DNA of 64,000 nt from Butyricicoccus_A sp963601915 (GTDB taxonomy: Bacteria > Bacillota > Clostridia > Oscillospirales > Butyricicoccaceae), in NCBI GenBank assembly GCA_963601915.1, contig CAVCGL010000005.1:80197-144196 (forward strand), in the 5' to 3' direction. Numbering within the stretch: the first letter of the stretch is position 1; each line of letters opens with the position of its first letter. Made by a program: the position numbers and the translations under genes. Below are positions 1 to 8,703 of the stretch, one piece after another. Under the pieces are notes generated by a model. It searched no databases. It worked only from the letters and a program-made list of their open reading frames with translations, and was not told the origin of the DNA.

Positions 1-489
1 GGCGTTCTGGAGACCACCTTCCGCACCGAGACTGAGACCGACCTGTTCGGCGAGCAGGCTGTACTGTGCGGCGGCGTTTGCGCTCTGATGCAGGCAGGCT
101 TCGAGACTCTGTGCGAGGCTGGCTACGATCCGAGAAACGCTTACTTCGAGTGCATCCATGAGATGAAGCTGATCGTTGACCTGATTTACCAGTCTGGTTT
201 CGAGGGCATGAGATATTCCATCTCCAACACTGCTGAGTACGGCGACTACGTAACTGGTCCGAAGATCGTTACCGCAGAGACCAAGAAGGCTATGAAGCAG
301 GTTCTGACCGACATTCAGGACGGTTCCTTCGCAAAGGAATTCCTGCTTGACATGAGCCCGGCTGGCCGTCAGGTACACTTCAAGGCTATGCGCAAGCTGG
401 CTGCTGAGCATCCGTCTGAGACCGTTGGTAAGGAAATCCGTAAGCTGTACAGCTGGAACAACGAGAACGACAAGCTGATCAACAACTAA
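1..489 (+). CDS. ilvC: Ketol-acid reductoisomerase, C-terminal part (left-truncated by window)
   Basis: The frame is open from base 1 and gives the last 162 residues of a class I ketol-acid reductoisomerase. This NADPH- and Mg-dependent enzyme isomerises and reduces acetolactate or acetohydroxybutyrate in valine, leucine and isoleucine synthesis. The visible part is the knotted all-helical C-terminal domain. It carries the metal-binding stretch LFGEQAVLCGG (about residues 15-25 of the visible part) and the typical SNTAEYGDY segment. The full protein is usually about 330-340 residues, so roughly the first half lies outside the window. An intrinsic terminator follows directly. Identification is secure. 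Confidence 0.96.
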   Translation, partial: GVLETTFRTETETDLFGEQAVLCGGVCALMQAGFETLCEAGYDPRNAYFECIHEMKLIVDLIYQSGFEGMRYSISNTAEYGDYVTGPKIVTAETKKAMKQVLTDIQDGSFAKEFLLDMSPAGRQVHFKAMRKLAAEHPSETVGKEIRKLYSWNNENDKLINN

Positions 490-508
490 TCCGCTTTTGC
501 CAATATAT

Positions 509-546
509 AAAAGAGGGACATCACATCATGTGATGCCCCTCTTTTA
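509..546 (+). terminator. Intrinsic terminator after ilvC
   Basis: The hairpin AAGAGGG(a)CATCACAtcaTGTGATG(c)CCCTCTT is followed by a short T-run, 20 bases after the ilvC stop. It separates ilvC from the downstream CLC gene. Confidence 0.85.
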
Positions 547-561
547 GTCAGGAGGAATCAC

Positions 562-1779
562 ATGAATGCAAAAACAATTGGACGAGAGTACGCCGTTTTA
601 CTGCTGCTCGGCTTGCTGGGCATTCTCATTGGCGCAGCGATTGGTGCAGTAGATGTTTTGTTTGGGCGCGTGCTGCTGGCTGTCAGTGCCGTGCGCACAG
701 CGCATGTCACCCAGCTGGTTCCGTTTTTGGCACCGATTGGCGTGCTGATCGTGTGGGCGTATGCCAAATACGGCGGTGTCAGCAGCAAGGGCATGTCACT
801 GGTGTTTGATGTCGGACACGGAAAAGAAAGCAATATCCCGCTTCGATTGGTTCCGTTCGTTATGGTCAGCACATGGCTGACGCATTTGTTCGGCGGCAGT
901 GCGGGAAGAGAAGGTGTTGCCGTGCAGCTTGGCGCAGCGATTTCACATGGCTTCGGAAAACGCTTGGAAAATCATATTCCCGATGCCTCGCGGATTTTTC
1001 TCATCACCGGCATGGCGGCGGGCTTTTCCGGTCTGTTTCAGATGCCGATTGCCGCCACACTGTTTGCCATAGAGGTGCTGTCTGCGGGGAGTTTGGCGCT
1101 GTCGGCACTGGTTCCGGCCGTGACCGCTTCGTTTACAGCGTGTTGGGTGTCCAGTGCATTGGGATTGGAGAAATTTTCCGTTGCCATTTCGGCGGATATT
1201 TCGCTGAATCTGCCGGTTTTGGGCAAAATGGCAGTGCTCGGTGTGCTGTTTGGCTTGACAGGCGGCATATTTGCATGGGGGCTGCGTCGGGCAAAGGCCT
1301 TGGCAGCGCAAAAGCTCCAACATCCGCTCGTGCGCATTGGGGTCATGGGTGCCTGCCTGAGTGCTTTGCTGCTGCTGTTGCATACAGGCCGGTATTGCGG
1401 CTTGGGAACCAATTTGATTTCTGACTGCTTTTCCGGAGGAACCGTGTACAGCTATGATTGGCTGCTGAAATTGGTGCTGACCATCGGCACGCTGGCGGCA
1501 GGCTATCAGGGCGGTGAGGTCACGCCGCTGTTTTCGATTGGTGCCACGCTGGGCGTTCTGCTGTCTGGGATCGTGGGCTTGCCGGTGGGATTGACCGCTG
1601 CACTCGGCTATGCGGCAGTCTTTGGCAGCGCAACCAATACGGTCTTGGCGCCTGTGCTCATTGGCGCAGAAGTGTTCGGTATGTCGAATTTGCCATACTT
1701 TTTCATCGTGTGCGCTGTCGCGTTTGCCTGCAACCGCAATGCATCAATCTATACGAAACAGCATGTTACACAATTTTGA
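562..1779 (+). CDS. CLC-family anion channel/antiporter (possibly CLC-F type)
   Basis: This 405-residue multi-spanning membrane protein belongs to the CLC chloride channel/antiporter superfamily. The pore motif GREGVA is at residues 115-120, with the gating glutamate at 117, and the second half has the conserved GGEVTPLF segment. The canonical GSGIP selectivity motif is not present; the equivalent region reads GKESNIP (residues 87-93). Loss of that serine and the GREG(V/T)/GGEVTPLF pattern recall the fluoride-exporting CLC-F branch, but I cannot place it without an alignment. The start is supported by AGGAGG seven bases upstream (CAGGAGGAATCACATG). No fluoride riboswitch is recognisable in the short upstream gap. 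There are no cytosolic CBS domains. Confidence 0.85.
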   Translation: MNAKTIGREYAVLLLLGLLGILIGAAIGAVDVLFGRVLLAVSAVRTAHVTQLVPFLAPIGVLIVWAYAKYGGVSSKGMSLVFDVGHGKESNIPLRLVPFVMVSTWLTHLFGGSAGREGVAVQLGAAISHGFGKRLENHIPDASRIFLITGMAAGFSGLFQMPIAATLFAIEVLSAGSLALSALVPAVTASFTACWVSSALGLEKFSVAISADISLNLPVLGKMAVLGVLFGLTGGIFAWGLRRAKALAAQKLQHPLVRIGVMGACLSALLLLLHTGRYCGLGTNLISDCFSGGTVYSYDWLLKLVLTIGTLAAGYQGGEVTPLFSIGATLGVLLSGIVGLPVGLTAALGYAAVFGSATNTVLAPVLIGAEVFGMSNLPYFFIVCAVAFACNRNASIYTKQHVTQF

Positions 1780-2015
1780 CGGGGAAAGAAAAAAATCCTG
1801 CATGGTCTGAAACTAGCGGACTGCGAAAATATACAAAAAACAGGGGAGAAATCCTGCGTTTTCGTGCGTTTGTCCGGTTGTTTGCGTCGATTTTCCCGTG
1901 GTGTTTGGTGTATTGTTACAGATAGAACCTGAATTTTTGCCTGCGTATTTGGCATGGTATGCATTTGTTACAAATACAGTCGAAATTTAATTGGGAACTT
2001 TGAACAATTTCGAGG

Positions 2016-2043
2016 TTGCATTTTTGTTGTAAATGACTATAAT
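2016..2043 (+). promoter_or_regulatory. Candidate sigma-A promoter for a non-coding transcript
   Basis: TTGCAT (2016-2021), a 16-base spacer and TATAAT (2038-2043). A transcript would start near 2050, at the base of the first hairpin of the gene-free stretch. No protein gene on the plus strand lies downstream before a terminator. Confidence 0.5.
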
Positions 2044-2049
2044 AAGAAT

Positions 2050-2276
2050 TGTTAAGAGGAACGAAACAAACAGAAAAGCCTCTTAACAAAAATGTTTTTT
2101 CATTTTTATTTTACCTTCCTTTTCTACTTTTTTTACTATATTGTGTGGTCTGGGATTGCTATTCTTCGTATCTCTCTATCTCTCCTTTCCTTGTTGTTGA
2201 AAGAATAGTTTCTCTCTCTTATTCCGCAGACCACAAAAAAAGATTCCGTCCAAATGGGGGACGGAATCTTTTTTTG
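2050..2276 (+). ncRNA. Candidate structured small RNA with nested hairpins and CU-rich loop
   Basis: This stretch between the CLC gene and the converging membrane-protein gene has no credible ORF but has ordered structure. It contains a 9-bp hairpin GTTAAGAGG/CCTCTTAAC (2051-2059 with 2079-2087). It also contains an outer stem TGTGGTCTG/CAGACCACA (2144-2152 with 2227-2235) extended by three pairs past one bulge. Inside that is a second stem CTATTCTT/AAGAATAG (2159-2166 with 2201-2208), whose 34-base loop is rich in CUCUCC/CUUUCC. A strong terminator hairpin ends the region. The CU-rich loop would suit pairing with Shine-Dalgarno sequences. Whether it is transcribed, and from which strand, is inference. 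Confidence 0.4.
2241..2276. terminator. Bidirectional intrinsic terminator
   Basis: AAAAAAAGATTCCGTCC and GGACGGAATCTTTTTTT form a stem flanked by A- and T-runs. It serves the minus-strand membrane-protein gene (ending at 2278) and any plus-strand transcript of the gene-free stretch. Confidence 0.85.
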
Positions 2277-2277
2277 T

Positions 2278-2847
2278 CTACTTTTTTTCAGCATCCAGCG
2301 GAACCGTTTCCAATGTCTGTTCTTCGGATTCTTGGGAAACGCCCTGCATCTTGTGCAGCGTTTCGATGTGCTTGTCCAGCGCATCCATCTCTGCTAAATA
2401 GGCATCGACAGCCTTTTTCTTCTGCTCATAGGTGCCTTTGGCAAAAGGAATGCGCAGGCGCGGTTCTGCGTATTCGCGGCTGATAAAGAAACCGGCAGCG
2501 GCACCGATAATCTGCCACCAGCCGACAGCACCCTTGGTCATGCCTAAATCAAAGACCTGATTGATGATGCCGTATGCAATCATACCGATGCAGAAGAAAA
2601 TCAGTGTCAGATAAAAGCGCAGCGCAGGCATATTCCACAGCGTGACCTCGGTTAATTTTGGCTTTAACGCGATGTAATCCGGATGATCGGGAAAATCCGG
2701 GTCAATTTCCGGCTGCTTGGCTTGTGCTTGTTCCGGTTCAGAAGCGGATGCGGAGGGTTCTGGCAGATCCGCAGTCAGATCCCGCAGTTTGGTTTTATCA
2801 ATGTTTTTGTCGTGCATTTCGTCTTTGAGTTGACTGAAAAAGCTCAT
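2278..2847 (-). CDS. Uncharacterised membrane protein with two TM helices
   Basis: A protein of about 189 residues, not recognised. The start is placed at the ATG giving MSFFSQLKDEM because GGGAGAG lies at good spacing upstream; the longer frame has no ribosome site. The N-terminal 65 or so residues are charged and rich in Pro/Glu/Ala (a cytosolic linker). Two hydrophobic helices follow (around LRFYLTLIFFCIGMIAYGI and GWWQIIGAAAGFFIS). The C-terminal tail is Lys/Glu-rich and likely coiled-coil (YEQKKKAVDAYLAEMDALDKH). It lies about 90 bases downstream of the pfkB-type kinase gene on the same strand, so it may be in the same transcript, but nothing links their functions. Confidence 0.7.
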   Translation of the reverse strand: MSFFSQLKDEMHDKNIDKTKLRDLTADLPEPSASASEPEQAQAKQPEIDPDFPDHPDYIALKPKLTEVTLWNMPALRFYLTLIFFCIGMIAYGIINQVFDLGMTKGAVGWWQIIGAAAGFFISREYAEPRLRIPFAKGTYEQKKKAVDAYLAEMDALDKHIETLHKMQGVSQESEEQTLETVPLDAEKK

Positions 2848-2939
2848 AAGTATCGTCTCTCCCTGTTTTTTTTCAAACCGATGTAGTTCCGCTATTAGTA
2901 TAGCATACTGCACAAGAAAAGTGTGAATAAATTGGAAAT

Positions 2940-3887
2940 TTACCGTGGATATGCTGTGCGGTATCGCTGGAGCACTTGTTCTAAGCTGTGAACACCGGTT
3001 GAAGCACCGATAGATTCCACGGAGACCGATGCCGCGGCATTGGCAAATCGAGCGCAGTCGATAAAATCACGTCCGTCCAGCAGCCCAGCAAAAAATCCTG
3101 CGGCAAATGTATCTCCTGCACCTGTCGTATCCATACAGCGCGTGTCTGGACAGGCGGGTACTTGTGTGCGCAGACCGGTTTGATCTGCGAGCAGACAACC
3201 GCGCGCTCCCAATTTGATGATGACGTGCCGCGCGCCCGCTGCAATGAGACAATCTGCCATACGCATGGGATTGGATTCTCCGGTCACAGCACCTGCTTCT
3301 GCTTCGTTTGCAAAGAGATAGTCCAGCTGAGAAAAAGACGGTGTCATTTCCGGCAGGCGTTCGCCATGCTTGGGCAAGGTCATGTCTGCGCAGACGAGCA
3401 GTCCTTGCTGCCGCACGCGCTGAAATAGCTGGGCGAGCTGTTGAGGATTGATTTTCGGAAAGACAAAAATGCTTGCGAAACAGAAAATAGATGCACCGTG
3501 CAGCGCTTCTGCCGAGATGTCTGCGGCTTCCAAGGCGCGCAGACTGCCCTGGGGATTGGTGAAGAAACGGCGCTCTCCTTGCTTGTCTACGAGGACGACA
3601 TTGACACCGGTAGCGAGATCATCGCGTTCCTGAAAAAACGAGGTGTCAATGCCCGCCTGTACACAGGTTTGTTTGATGTATGCTCCGGCATCATCGGTTC
3701 CGATGCGAGTAATAAGCCGCACCTGCTTGCCGAGACGAGATAATACCATCGCTTCGTTCATGGCATCGCCGCCGGTTGTTAATGTGATATGTTCCGCAGG
3801 AGTAGAGACGCGGGAAAAGACATCGGGATCTGCTGGAACGACTGGCACATCGACAATCGCAGCACCGGCGAGAACGAGATCAGACAT
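2940..3887 (-). CDS. PfkB-family carbohydrate kinase
   Basis: A 315-residue sugar kinase of the ribokinase/PfkB family, which phosphorylates a sugar or nucleoside with ATP. The C-terminal signature DTTGAGDTFAAGFFAG holds the catalytic Asp and the anion hole (GAGD). The N-terminal glycine pair in TTGGDAMNEA matches the substrate-binding GG motif. The substrate cannot be named. The ATG is preceded by AAAGGAG. It starts 25 bases after the stop of the AraC-type regulator gene on the same strand, so the regulator probably controls this kinase, as in small sugar-utilisation modules. No sugar transporter of ABC or PTS type is adjacent. Confidence 0.9.
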   Translation of the reverse strand: MSDLVLAGAAIVDVPVVPADPDVFSRVSTPAEHITLTTGGDAMNEAMVLSRLGKQVRLITRIGTDDAGAYIKQTCVQAGIDTSFFQERDDLATGVNVVLVDKQGERRFFTNPQGSLRALEAADISAEALHGASIFCFASIFVFPKINPQQLAQLFQRVRQQGLLVCADMTLPKHGERLPEMTPSFSQLDYLFANEAEAGAVTGESNPMRMADCLIAAGARHVIIKLGARGCLLADQTGLRTQVPACPDTRCMDTTGAGDTFAAGFFAGLLDGRDFIDCARFANAAASVSVESIGASTGVHSLEQVLQRYRTAYPR

Positions 3888-3912
3888 AAAAAGACTCCTT
3901 TCCGGTTAAATA

Positions 3913-4785
3913 TCAAATAGGATTGCGCCGAAACGCAGCGGGGGTGATGCCGGATTTACTGGAAAATGATGTGATAAAATTTGCTTCACTGTGATAGCCG
4001 ACTTGATAAGCAATTTGTTTGATAGAAAGATCGGTTGTCAGCAGCAGTTCTTTGGCGGCATCAATGCGGCGCAGGGTAATGAATTCGTGTGGAGAAAAGC
4101 CCGTTTGCATTTTGAACAGACGCGATAGGTGAGAGGGACTTAAATTGACAGAAGCTGCAATATCTGCCACAGAAATTGGTTCAAATAAATGCTGCATCAT
4201 AAAATCTACGATTTGCGATACCGCATCTTTTCCGGACGGCAGAGAAGCTGTGCAGGGAAGAACGATCAATTCGCACAGCAGTCGATGAATTCGCTGCGAC
4301 TGCTCTGTTTCACTCATACGACCGGGCAAACGGAAGCTGTGAATTAGCTGCATCATCATATTTTTGGTGACTGTGGATGACGGTGGTGTAAGGACAATGC
4401 GGCTGGTGTCTAAACTGCGGATATAAGAGAAAAACTCCTTTGTATTGCAGCCTTCAATGTGCATCCAAAGCGTCTCGCTCGGCTCCAAGGCGTGGAAACG
4501 ATGGGGCAGGGTGCAGTCAATCAAAGCGATTTGTCCAGAGCAGACGATGTTGCGAACACCGGCGTTTTCCACTTGCACGCGGCCGGAGCAGACGTAATAT
4601 AAGGTAGAATTGCGATGGCTGGGCAGCTGTGCCACATCACAGTCGTCTCGGAAATCATATTCCGGTGTGCAGTAATAGTGCCCGCATCGCGTGATATAAT
4701 AGAATAATTTTCCGGCGGCAGCGCTCGGCGTGTTGAAATAGCGATCCGATTGCAGCAAAACACCGGGTTCTGTACATTTTCCCAT
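3913..4785 (-). CDS. AraC-family transcriptional regulator
   Basis: A 290-residue regulator with an N-terminal cupin-like sensing domain and two C-terminal helix-turn-helices. The HTH part is clear: ADIAASVNLSPSHLSRLFK, followed by GFSPHEFI, and the second HTH IKQIAYQVGYHSEANFITSF. The start is the ATG giving MGKCTEPG, because AGGAGAGG lies seven bases upstream; a longer upstream frame is only fortuitously open. It is first in a probable two-gene operon with the PfkB kinase and diverges from the MATE exporter gene, so it may act on either side. The effector is unknown but is probably a sugar or glycoside. Confidence 0.9.
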   Translation of the reverse strand: MGKCTEPGVLLQSDRYFNTPSAAAGKLFYYITRCGHYYCTPEYDFRDDCDVAQLPSHRNSTLYYVCSGRVQVENAGVRNIVCSGQIALIDCTLPHRFHALEPSETLWMHIEGCNTKEFFSYIRSLDTSRIVLTPPSSTVTKNMMMQLIHSFRLPGRMSETEQSQRIHRLLCELIVLPCTASLPSGKDAVSQIVDFMMQHLFEPISVADIAASVNLSPSHLSRLFKMQTGFSPHEFITLRRIDAAKELLLTTDLSIKQIAYQVGYHSEANFITSFSSKSGITPAAFRRNPI

Positions 4786-4858
4786 AAAAGACCTCTCCTT
4801 TTCCTTTAGTATATCATCTTTACAGCATAAAATCAAAACGATTGGGCGGAAAAATGAA

Positions 4859-4886
4859 TTGTAATTTATTTGAATATGCGTATAAT
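4859..4886 (+). promoter_or_regulatory. Sigma-A promoter of the MATE exporter gene
   Basis: TTGTAA (4859-4864), a 16-base spacer and TATAAT (4881-4886), 76 bases ahead of the MATE start in the divergent gap with the AraC-type gene. Confidence 0.6.
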
Positions 4887-4962
4887 AGAAGAAACAAAAG
4901 AAAATGTGCATGGTTTGGAGCGTTTTTGCGAAAAAATAAGTGGAAAGTGAGGGAAATCCTAT

Positions 4963-6336
4963 ATGATTCGAGATAAGAGATTTTATAAATCGTTTGCCGG
5001 ATTGACAGCGAGTATCGCTCTGCAAAATTTGCTGACGTATTCAGTCAATCTGGCGGATAATATCATGATTGGACGGTATTCTCAGGATGCACTGTCCGGC
5101 GTGTCGCTGTGCAACCAGTACCAGTTCTTTTTGCAGATGTTGGTTGTCGGCGTCAGTGAAGGCATTGTGGTGCTCGGTTCGCGCTATTGGGGCAAAAAGG
5201 ATCTGAAGCCGATTCCGAGTATTATCGGCTGCGGTCTGCGGTTTGGCTGTGGTCTGGCTCTGCTAATGTTTTTGGCGGCCCTGCTGGTGCCGAACCAACT
5301 GATTGGGCTGATGACCAACGATGCCGCTGTTGCTGCGCAGGCGTTGGATTATCTGCAAATTATTTGTTTTACCTATGTGATTTTTGCGGGAACCAATATG
5401 CTGGCAAGTTCGTTGCGTTCGATTGGCATCGTGAAAATCGGGTATATCATAGCGGGCTCCACGCTTTGCATCAACATTGTGCTCAACAGTCTGCTGATAT
5501 ACGGTCGGTTTGGTTTTCCGGAATTGGGAGCCCGCGGTGCTGCCGTTGCGACACTGATTTCTCGCACCGTGGAACTGCTCATTGTGATTTGGTTCCTCAA
5601 ATACAGAGAGCATGCGTTGAACCTCAATCTCAAAAAGTTGGTGTGCATTGACATGCGGTATATGCGTGATTATGTGCAGGTGTCGCTGCCGCTGCTCATT
5701 ACGCAGGCGTTATGGGGCTTTAATTCCATTGCACAGACGGCAATTATCGGCAATATGGATGATGCTGCATCCGTGCTGCCTGCCAATTCTATTTCCGTCA
5801 TTGCATTTCAGATTATTTCGGTTGTCGGTTACGGAGCAGCGAGTGCCGCGGCGATTATCACCGGCAAAACACTGGGAGAAAATGAGAAGCAGCCGGTTCA
5901 AGCGATCAAACCATTGCTGCATACGCTACAGATTGTTTTTATTGGGATTGGCATCGTGACCGGCGTGGTGTTGTTCTTGTCACAGTTCCCGATTTTACAT
6001 ATTTATGATACGCTCACGCCGAGAGCGGCACAGCTGACCAAACAATTTATCACCGTTTTGGCGATTACTACCGTCGGCACGTGCTATCAGATGGCAACCG
6101 ACAGTGGCTTTTTGCGGGCGGGAGGCGATACACGCTTTTCCATGATAAACAATAATATTTGGACTTGGCTCATTTGCCTGCCGTGTGCATATTTGTCCGC
6201 TTTTGTGTTCCATTTTCCGCCAGCTGTTGTATTTTTCTGTTTGAAAATGGATCAGATTGGAAAATGCCCGATTATTTACTTGCGCGCAAAATCGTACCGC
6301 TGGATTCATATCCTGACGAGAGAATCGGCATCGTAA
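4963..6336 (+). CDS. MATE-family multidrug/Na+ efflux transporter
   Basis: A 457-residue, 12-helix membrane protein of the MATE superfamily, which uses H+ or Na+ gradients to export organic cations and drugs. Typical features are the N-terminal stretch NLADNIMIGRYSQDALSGVS, the ELGARGAAVAT segment in mid-protein, and internal two-fold similarity between the halves. The ATG follows a weak GAGGG site. It diverges from the AraC-type regulator and is followed after 87 bases by an MBL-fold gene that has its own promoter. Substrate unknown. A second MATE gene lies at 7251-8612 on the other strand. Confidence 0.92.
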   Translation: MIRDKRFYKSFAGLTASIALQNLLTYSVNLADNIMIGRYSQDALSGVSLCNQYQFFLQMLVVGVSEGIVVLGSRYWGKKDLKPIPSIIGCGLRFGCGLALLMFLAALLVPNQLIGLMTNDAAVAAQALDYLQIICFTYVIFAGTNMLASSLRSIGIVKIGYIIAGSTLCINIVLNSLLIYGRFGFPELGARGAAVATLISRTVELLIVIWFLKYREHALNLNLKKLVCIDMRYMRDYVQVSLPLLITQALWGFNSIAQTAIIGNMDDAASVLPANSISVIAFQIISVVGYGAASAAAIITGKTLGENEKQPVQAIKPLLHTLQIVFIGIGIVTGVVLFLSQFPILHIYDTLTPRAAQLTKQFITVLAITTVGTCYQMATDSGFLRAGGDTRFSMINNNIWTWLICLPCAYLSAFVFHFPPAVVFFCLKMDQIGKCPIIYLRAKSYRWIHILTRESAS

Positions 6337-6362
6337 CAAACAGCGGCGAATTGCCTGGATAC

Positions 6363-6391
6363 TTTACAACATTTGCTTTTTTCCGTATAAT
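6363..6391 (+). promoter_or_regulatory. Sigma-A promoter of the MBL-fold gene
   Basis: TTTACA (6363-6368), a 17-base spacer and TATAAT (6386-6391), with AGAAGGAG and an ATG following at 6424. Confidence 0.7.
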
Positions 6392-6423
6392 ACAGAAGAA
6401 ATCATAAGAAGGAGAAAAAGCAC

Positions 6424-7224
6424 ATGAAATTGACGATATTGGGAACCGGCAATGCGCTGGTGACGGAATGTTATAACACCTGCTTTGTGCTCAGCGAAGG
6501 GGAAAAGCATTTTATGGTAGATGCAGGCGGCGGAAATACCATCTTGCATCAGCTCAAACAGGCGGGAATTGATGTCAATACCATTCATGACCTGTTTTTG
6601 ACGCACAAGCATGTAGACCATTTTATGGGCGTGATTTGGATGATTCGCGTCATTTGCCAGAATATGCAGAAGGGTGTTTATACAGGAGAAGTGCGGATTT
6701 ATGGTCACGCAGAGGTGATGGAGCAGGTCAATCAGGTTGCGCATATGCTTCTGGGCAAAAAGCAGACCAAGTATATCGGAGACCGTGTTCATCTCATCGC
6801 TGTGGCAGATGGTGAAACACGGGAGATTCAGGGAAATCCGGTTACCTTTTTTGATATTCAGTCTACAAAAGCAAAGCAGTTTGGATTTCAGATCACACTG
6901 CCGGACGGCAAGCGCTTGACCTGCTGCGGAGATGAGCCGTATCGGGAATGCGAAGAAAAATATGCGAAAAACAGCGATTGGCTGCTGCACGAAGCCTTTT
7001 GCTTGGATGCACAGGCGGATATTTTTCACCCGTATGAGAAGAGCCATTCGACAGCGAAGGATGCCTGTCAGACGGCAGAAAAGCTGCATGTCAAAAATCT
7101 TGTATTATATCATACAGAAGACAAAAACATTGCGCATCGGAGAGAGCTGTATACAGCGGAAGGCCAGCCGTATTTTAGCGGAAATTTGTATGTGCCGGAC
7201 GATTTAGATGTGATAGAACTGTAA
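6424..7224 (+). CDS. MBL-fold metallo-hydrolase, RNase Z-like
   Basis: A 266-residue metallo-beta-lactamase-fold hydrolase of the RNase Z/ElaC-like group. The opening LTILGTGNALV resembles the RNase Z start. The metal-binding motif reads THKHVDH (residues 60-66), an HxHxDH variant with Lys between the histidines. A late His (LVLYHTED) supplies another ligand. True tRNase Z proteins are about 300 residues, so this is more likely a paralogue acting on an unknown phosphodiester or similar substrate. It has its own promoter and ends in a bidirectional terminator shared with the converging MATE gene. Confidence 0.85.
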   Translation: MKLTILGTGNALVTECYNTCFVLSEGEKHFMVDAGGGNTILHQLKQAGIDVNTIHDLFLTHKHVDHFMGVIWMIRVICQNMQKGVYTGEVRIYGHAEVMEQVNQVAHMLLGKKQTKYIGDRVHLIAVADGETREIQGNPVTFFDIQSTKAKQFGFQITLPDGKRLTCCGDEPYRECEEKYAKNSDWLLHEAFCLDAQADIFHPYEKSHSTAKDACQTAEKLHVKNLVLYHTEDKNIAHRRELYTAEGQPYFSGNLYVPDDLDVIEL

Positions 7225-7266
7225 AAAAACAAGTCTGATTCTTTTTTGAATCAGACTTGTTTTTTC
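7223..7266. terminator. Bidirectional terminator between converging genes
   Basis: AAAAAAACAAGTCTGATTC and GAATCAGACTTGTTTTTT form a long stem between the MBL-fold gene (plus) and the second MATE gene (minus). Confidence 0.9.
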
Positions 7267-8612
7267 AATTTGCGGTATACCGTGAAATACATGGTTGTAA
7301 AGCTTGCGGCGCCGCCGAGCAGGTTGGAAATCGGTTCGGCGAGGAAGACACCGTTGACGCCCAGCGCGGCGATATGCGGCAGAAGCAGCGTCAGCGGAAT
7401 CACAACAATGACCTTGCGGAAGATAGAGAAGAAAATTGCCTGGTGTGACTTGCCCAGAGCGGTAAAGACCGATTGGGCAGAAAACTGAAATGCCATGAAG
7501 CAAAAGCCGAAGAAATACAGATGCATGGATGGCACGCCTGCGGCGAGCAATTGCGGATCGGTATTGAAGATGGAGATAAAAAAGTGCGGAAAGAGAGAAA
7601 CAATTCCCCACATGAGTGTCGAATAGACAAACAACAGCCCGGTTAAAAACACAATCGCCTTGCGGACACGTTCCAGTAGAGCGGCACCGTAATTGAAACT
7701 GATGACCGGCTGCGCGCTGCTCGTGATACCGTTGACAGGAAGCATGATAATTTCTCGCACAGAGTTGAGTACGGTCATGATACCGACGTACAGATCGCCG
7801 CCAAAGTTTTGCAGGGTGCTGTTGCAGGCAACCTGCACCAAGCTGTTTGTGACGTTCATGGTAAAACCGGCAAGTCCAAGGGTTAAAATTTTCTGTACAC
7901 GCTGTGCTTGTAGCCGCATATGCTTGGTGCGAATGCGCAGCAGCGTTTTAGAACCGGTCAAAAAACGAAACGTCCAGACGGCAGAAACGAATTGCGAGAG
8001 CACCGTTGCACACGCTGCCCCGCGTACGCCCATGTGCAGAGCAAAAATAAAGATTGGATCGAGAATTAAATTGAGCACTGCGCCGATGATGACGGTTAAC
8101 ATGCCAGTAGTACCGAAGCCTTGTGCATTGATAAACTGATTTAATCCCAATGACAGCATGACGAAAATCGTGCCGAGCAGGTAAATCGTGATATAGGACA
8201 TGGCATAGGGGAGTGTTGTTTCGCTTGCACCGAGCGCCAGCAGAAGAGGGCGGCGGATCAGCAGACCTAAAACGGTCAAAGAAGCACCAATGCCCAGAAG
8301 CAGGGTAAAGCAGTTGCCCAAAATGGCTTCTGCTTCTTCGGATTCTCCGGCGCCGCGCTTCATCGAAAACAGCGGTGCACCACCCATGCCAACGAGGTTA
8401 GAAAATGCCAAAATCATCGTAATAATGGGAAAACACACGCCCAAACCGGTTAAAGCGTGCGTGGCATCGGCGCCGATTCTGCCGATATATATGCGGTCAA
8501 TGATATTGTATAAGACGTTGACTAGCTGCGCCAACGTCATGGGTACAGCGAGCCGAATGATATTTGAGGACACACTGCCCTGAGAAAAATCTGTGGTTGT
8601 CTGCGCTTGCAA
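7251..8612 (-). CDS. MATE-family efflux transporter (TTG start)
   Basis: A MATE transporter of about 453 residues. The frame is open further upstream, but homology begins near QGSVSSNIIRLAVPMTLAQL. The only ribosome site, AAAGGAAG, lies eight bases ahead of a TTG at 8612, which I take as the start. Typical segments are LYNIIDRIYIGRIG in the first bundle and ALHMGVRGAACATVLSQ in the middle. It is distinct in sequence from the MATE protein at 4963-6336, so this is not a recent duplication. It converges on the MBL-fold gene and diverges from the MFS gene. Substrate unknown. Confidence 0.9.
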   Translation of the reverse strand: MQAQTTTDFSQGSVSSNIIRLAVPMTLAQLVNVLYNIIDRIYIGRIGADATHALTGLGVCFPIITMILAFSNLVGMGGAPLFSMKRGAGESEEAEAILGNCFTLLLGIGASLTVLGLLIRRPLLLALGASETTLPYAMSYITIYLLGTIFVMLSLGLNQFINAQGFGTTGMLTVIIGAVLNLILDPIFIFALHMGVRGAACATVLSQFVSAVWTFRFLTGSKTLLRIRTKHMRLQAQRVQKILTLGLAGFTMNVTNSLVQVACNSTLQNFGGDLYVGIMTVLNSVREIIMLPVNGITSSAQPVISFNYGAALLERVRKAIVFLTGLLFVYSTLMWGIVSLFPHFFISIFNTDPQLLAAGVPSMHLYFFGFCFMAFQFSAQSVFTALGKSHQAIFFSIFRKVIVVIPLTLLLPHIAALGVNGVFLAEPISNLLGGAASFTTMYFTVYRKLKKQV

Positions 8613-8703
8613 GACAGTCGCTTCCTTTCTGAAACTTATAGATTCTTGAAAAATATTATAACATCTTGCTGAAGAAAAAGCAAAAGATTGGCTATCTTTC
8701 AAA

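Noticed and set aside
490..561. Fluoride riboswitch before the CLC gene (TGATGCCCCT resembles part of the motif)
   Set aside because: The match is part of the ilvC terminator stem; the GGNGATGG and pseudoknot parts are absent.
1780..1990. Short frames (60-70 codons) on both strands after the CLC gene
   Set aside because: No ribosome sites or promoters; Arg/Cys/Phe-rich products; TGTTACA occurs three times here but without regular spacing, so no repeat array or operator is claimed.
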